6,855 bases of DNA from Ruminiclostridium sp. (GTDB taxonomy: Bacteria > Bacillota_A > Clostridia > Oscillospirales > Ruminococcaceae), in assembly GCA_017550775.1 (NCBI GenBank), contig JAFZOA010000720.1, positions 1 to 6,855 on the forward strand. The letters are read 5' to 3'. Numbering within the stretch: the first letter of the stretch is position 1; each line of letters opens with the position of its first letter. A program made the position numbers and the translations under genes. The notes beneath the pieces are model-generated. The model had not been told where the DNA came from. It was given only the letters and a program-made list of their open reading frames with translations, and made no database searches. Positions 6,201-6,855 of this stretch are shown piece by piece.

Positions 6201-6611
6201 ATGTCAAAAGAAACCGCAAAGAAGCTCATAACCGAGCTTCAGACAAACGAAAAACTCAAAGCAAAGATCAAGGGCATAAAAGACCCCGATGAACTCGCAA
6301 AGAAAGCAGTCGAGGCGGGCTATGAGGTTACTGTCGATGAGCTTATAGAAGCCGAGAAGGAGTTCAGAAGCGAACTCGCCGAAAAGAACGATGAAAAGGC
6401 GAAAAAAATCTCCGTGGACGAGCTTGAAAATGTTGCCGGCGGAACATGGTTCCGCAGCGAAGAAGCCCCCGACGGGCATGAAATGGGCTGTCAGCTTTCA
6501 TATCATCATTTAGACTACAGCGAGGAAAACAACATCTGGTGCAAAAGGGTACATTTTTGTAATGGCTTATACAATTATTGTGCTGTGAATGAATATGCCA
6601 GCTTTCGGTGA
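6201..6611 (+). CDS. Nif11-leader precursor peptide 4
   Basis: A 136-residue precursor. The ATG at 6201 is chosen because AAAGGA lies at 6187-6192 (8-nt spacer) and because it gives the MSKETAKK start of its paralogs; an in-frame ATG at 6174 would add nine residues with no family support. Leader residues 1-81 end NVAGG; the core is 82-136. The core opens TWFRSEEAPDGHEMGC and has four cysteines spaced C-x16-C-x5-C-x6-C; the second CYH cysteine of precursors 2 and 3 is serine here (LSYHH). The core ends with an aromatic-rich tail. Its TGA (6609-6611) overlaps the first base of the next gene's ribosome binding site, showing tight operon packing. Confidence 0.88.
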   Translation: MSKETAKKLITELQTNEKLKAKIKGIKDPDELAKKAVEAGYEVTVDELIEAEKEFRSELAEKNDEKAKKISVDELENVAGGTWFRSEEAPDGHEMGCQLSYHHLDYSEENNIWCKRVHFCNGLYNYCAVNEYASFR

Positions 6612-6625
6612 GGAGGAGAATGATC

Positions 6626-6855
6626 ATGTCAAAAGAGATTGCAAAGAAGCTTATATCAGAGCTTCAGACAAACGAACAACTCAAAGCAAAGGTAGAGGGT
6701 ATCACTGACAAAGAAGAGCTTGTGAAGAAAGCTGTTGAGGCAGGTTATGATGTGACACTTGACGAGCTTATCGAAGCCGAGAAGGAGTTCAGAAAAGAGA
6801 CCGCCGAGAAGAACGATGCCGAGGCGAAAAAAATTTCCCTTGATGATCTCGATTC
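6626..6855 (+). CDS. Nif11-leader precursor peptide 5 (cut by the window end)
   Basis: The ATG at 6626 follows AGGAGGAG (6611-6618). A second in-frame ATG at 6620 is too close to the site to be preferred. The 76 visible codons are almost the whole leader, starting MSKEIAKKLISELQ, with AGYDVTLDELIEA in the middle and stopping at ISLDDLDS just before the expected VAGG. The leader end matches precursor 2 most closely. The core lies beyond the window, so nothing can be said of its product. The cassette therefore holds at least five precursors. Confidence 0.88.
   Translation, partial: MSKEIAKKLISELQTNEQLKAKVEGITDKEELVKKAVEAGYDVTLDELIEAEKEFRKETAEKNDAEAKKISLDDLD

Larger units (their letters stand above)
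4740..6855 (+). repeat. Five-copy leader repeat family
   Basis: The leader-coding DNA recurs at 4740-4973, 5213-5455, 5748-5990, 6201-6443 and 6626-6855. Long blocks are nearly identical at DNA level, for example GAGCTTCAGACAAACGA in four of the five copies and AAGGAGTTCAG in copies 2-5. Downstream of each Gly-Gly the sequences diverge quickly except for the short GH-x2-GC block. This is the conserved-leader, variable-core pattern of RiPP families that share one maturase. The near identity makes the region prone to recombination between copies and to assembly errors. Confidence 0.85.

Overview
The window looks like accessory DNA from a low-to-moderate GC Gram-positive anaerobe of the Clostridia, most like Ruminococcus and relatives (Oscillospiraceae). 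This rests on AT-rich intergenic DNA, strong AGGAGG ribosome binding sites, frequent use of GTG/TTG starts, a DUF6809-type small protein, and a RiPP (ribosomally made, modified peptide) cassette of a kind known in gut Clostridia. The genus is inference.

Layout. Positions 1-410 look like the edge of an integrated element. On the minus strand there is a piece resembling a tRNA 3' end (59-81), followed by a terminator-like hairpin (22-52). Inward lie a perfect 11-bp tandem repeat (198-219) and a 14-codon remnant of a DUF6809-like gene (272-316). A full-length DUF6809-like gene follows at 410-676. Positions 677-1294 hold no convincing protein gene. They do carry a pair of extended -10 promoters (about 948-990), a folded segment (1043-1119) and a strong intrinsic terminator (1145-1189). 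This is either a small RNA gene or an attenuated leader for the operon that follows.

From 1295 onward everything lies on the plus strand in tight array: an ABC exporter ATPase (1295-3211), a radical SAM/SPASM peptide maturase (3232-4695), then five paralogous precursor peptides with Nif11-type leaders ending in a double glycine (4740-5123, 5213-5638, 5748-6164, 6201-6611 and 6626 to beyond the window end). The likely logic is this: the conserved leaders recruit the single maturase, which modifies the variable core peptides; a protease cuts after Gly-Gly; the ABC protein takes part in export. No C39-type leader peptidase is visible in the window.

Most unusual points. (1) The ABC protein is a chimera. 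An extracytoplasmic, Cache-like sensor module replaces the first transmembrane helices of an NHLM-type bacteriocin exporter. (2) The first precursor carries a nearly perfect 69-bp in-frame duplication of its whole core. (3) The second precursor is intact from leader to stop, but its start codon position reads AGG. (4) The cores share a W-x2-E-[ED]-x-[PS]-[DE]-G-H-x2-G-C motif, and three of them share a fixed cysteine spacing that I cannot assign to a known product class.
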